Origin: JASEJA01 sp038872535
GTDB taxonomy: Archaea; Thermoproteota; Bathyarchaeia; Bathyarchaeales; Bathycorpusculaceae
DNA: 13,207 nt
Assembly: GCA_038872535.1 (NCBI GenBank)
Contig: JAVZJY010000035.1
Coordinates: forward strand, 1 to 13,207
Direction of reading: 5' to 3'
In this document: piece after piece, positions 12,802 to 13,207 of the stretch
How the letters are laid out: the number at the start of each line of letters is the position of its first letter
Numbering within the stretch: the first letter of the stretch is position 1
Program-made: the position numbers and the translations under genes
Notes under the pieces: generated by a model
Told to the model about the DNA's origin: nothing
The model's input: the letters and a program-made list of their open reading frames with translations, nothing else
The model's database searches: none

Positions 12802-13207
12802 ATGAGTTTTGAAATTAGAGAGAAGGATTTGCTTGCGAGGATTGGAAAGCTTAAAACCAAAAGCGGCACTGTGGAAACTCCTTTGCTTTTTCCAGTCATA
12901 AACCCTGTTATTCAGCCTATTCCGCCCCGAAAGATTCGGGAGGAATTTGGCTGTGAGGCTTTGATAACGAATGCTTACATTTTGAAGAAACGTTTCAAAA
13001 ACCAACCGGTAGAAGAAGGCTTACATAAGTTTCTGGATTATGACAAAGTAATAATGACCGACTCTGGCGCATACCAAATCCTCGTTTATGGCGACGTAGA
13101 GATAAGCCCCGCCGAAATCGTGCATTACCAAGAAAACATAAACACAGATATAGCCACAATTTTGGATTGGCCCACCGGATGGAAAGTTTCAAGAAATCAT
13201 GCAGAGC
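12802..13207 (+). CDS. tgtA: tRNA-guanine(15) transglycosylase, archaeosine biosynthesis (3' part outside the window)
   Basis: The frame opens at the ATG at 12802 and runs off the right edge, giving 135 residues. TgtA swaps guanine 15 in the D-loop of archaeal tRNAs for preQ0, the first tRNA-bound step to archaeosine. The visible part is the start of the TGT barrel: FEIREKDLLARIGKLKTKSG (3-22), then VETPLLFPVINP (24-35), LITNAYILKK (54-63), and MTDSGAYQ (85-92), which carries the aspartate that is catalytically important across TGT enzymes (Asp87), followed by NTDIATILDWPTG (114-126). The LDWPT form in place of the bacterial FDE and the opening SFEIREKDLLARIG are typical of the archaeal branch. 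The zinc site, and the C-terminal PUA region if present, lie beyond the edge. It is divergently transcribed from the M28 peptidase across a 78-base gap. Confidence 0.9.
   Translation, partial: MSFEIREKDLLARIGKLKTKSGTVETPLLFPVINPVIQPIPPRKIREEFGCEALITNAYILKKRFKNQPVEEGLHKFLDYDKVIMTDSGAYQILVYGDVEISPAEIVHYQENINTDIATILDWPTGWKVSRNHAE

Noticed and set aside
13060..13080. The DSGAYQ version of the TgtA active-site motif as an anomaly.
   Set aside because: The aspartate is kept and variation after DSG is common among archaeal TgtA proteins.
1..13207. CRISPR array, insertion sequence or defence system.
   Set aside because: No regularly spaced repeats, transposase, Cas protein or toxin-antitoxin pair was seen; the XPD-like helicase alone is not evidence of defence.

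Overview
The window looks like a piece of an archaeal chromosome, most likely from the Thermoproteota/Bathyarchaeia side of the tree; the lineage is an inference from gene content, since there is no rRNA to test it. Archaeal markers are a class III signal peptide pilin with an archaeal-type prepilin peptidase, a two-domain Sm-like (SmAP3-type) protein, an XPD/Rad3-type iron-sulfur helicase, a PAC2 (PbaB-like) proteasome assembly chaperone, and the archaeosine enzyme TgtA. AT-rich TATA-like boxes, T-tract terminators and several TTG starts behind good Shine-Dalgarno sequences agree with this. The DNA is moderately AT-rich and tightly packed, with no gene-free stretch over about 235 bases. No tRNA, rRNA, CRISPR array, insertion sequence or attachment site was seen.

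Layout. (1) Bases 1-1754, surface appendage block on the plus strand: the C-terminal end of a sequon-rich secreted protein, a small type IV pilin-like protein, and an A24-family prepilin peptidase that probably processes such pilins. (2) 1860-5729, sugar block on the plus strand: a PfkB-family kinase, a phosphohexomutase, and a nucleotidylyltransferase/acetyltransferase whose start overlaps the mutase stop (TAATG). The last two probably make a nucleotide-activated amino sugar such as UDP-GlcNAc. (3) 5776-8571, RNA/DNA block on the plus strand: an Sm-like protein, a possible 51-residue very basic protein, and an XPD-like helicase with an N-terminal zinc ribbon. (4) A PAC2 protein on the minus strand, whose stop overlaps the helicase stop by 4 bases. 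(5) A divergent promoter region and an MFS transporter on the plus strand. (6) A large M28-family metallopeptidase on the minus strand, converging on the transporter across a palindrome. (7) A short divergent promoter region and the 5' end of tgtA, cut by the window edge.

How the genes may work together: the first two proteins are dense in N-glycosylation sequons, and the mutase plus GlmU-like enzyme could supply the activated sugar for such glycans. This is a plausible but unproven link. The rest reads as housekeeping archaeal genes (RNA binding, helicase, proteasome assembly, transport, peptide breakdown, tRNA modification). I see no clear defence system or mobile element. The items most worth a second look are the possible 51-residue basic protein coupled to the helicase, the HbYX-like tail of the PAC2 protein, the zinc ribbon on the helicase, and the unassigned C-terminal region of the M28 peptidase.
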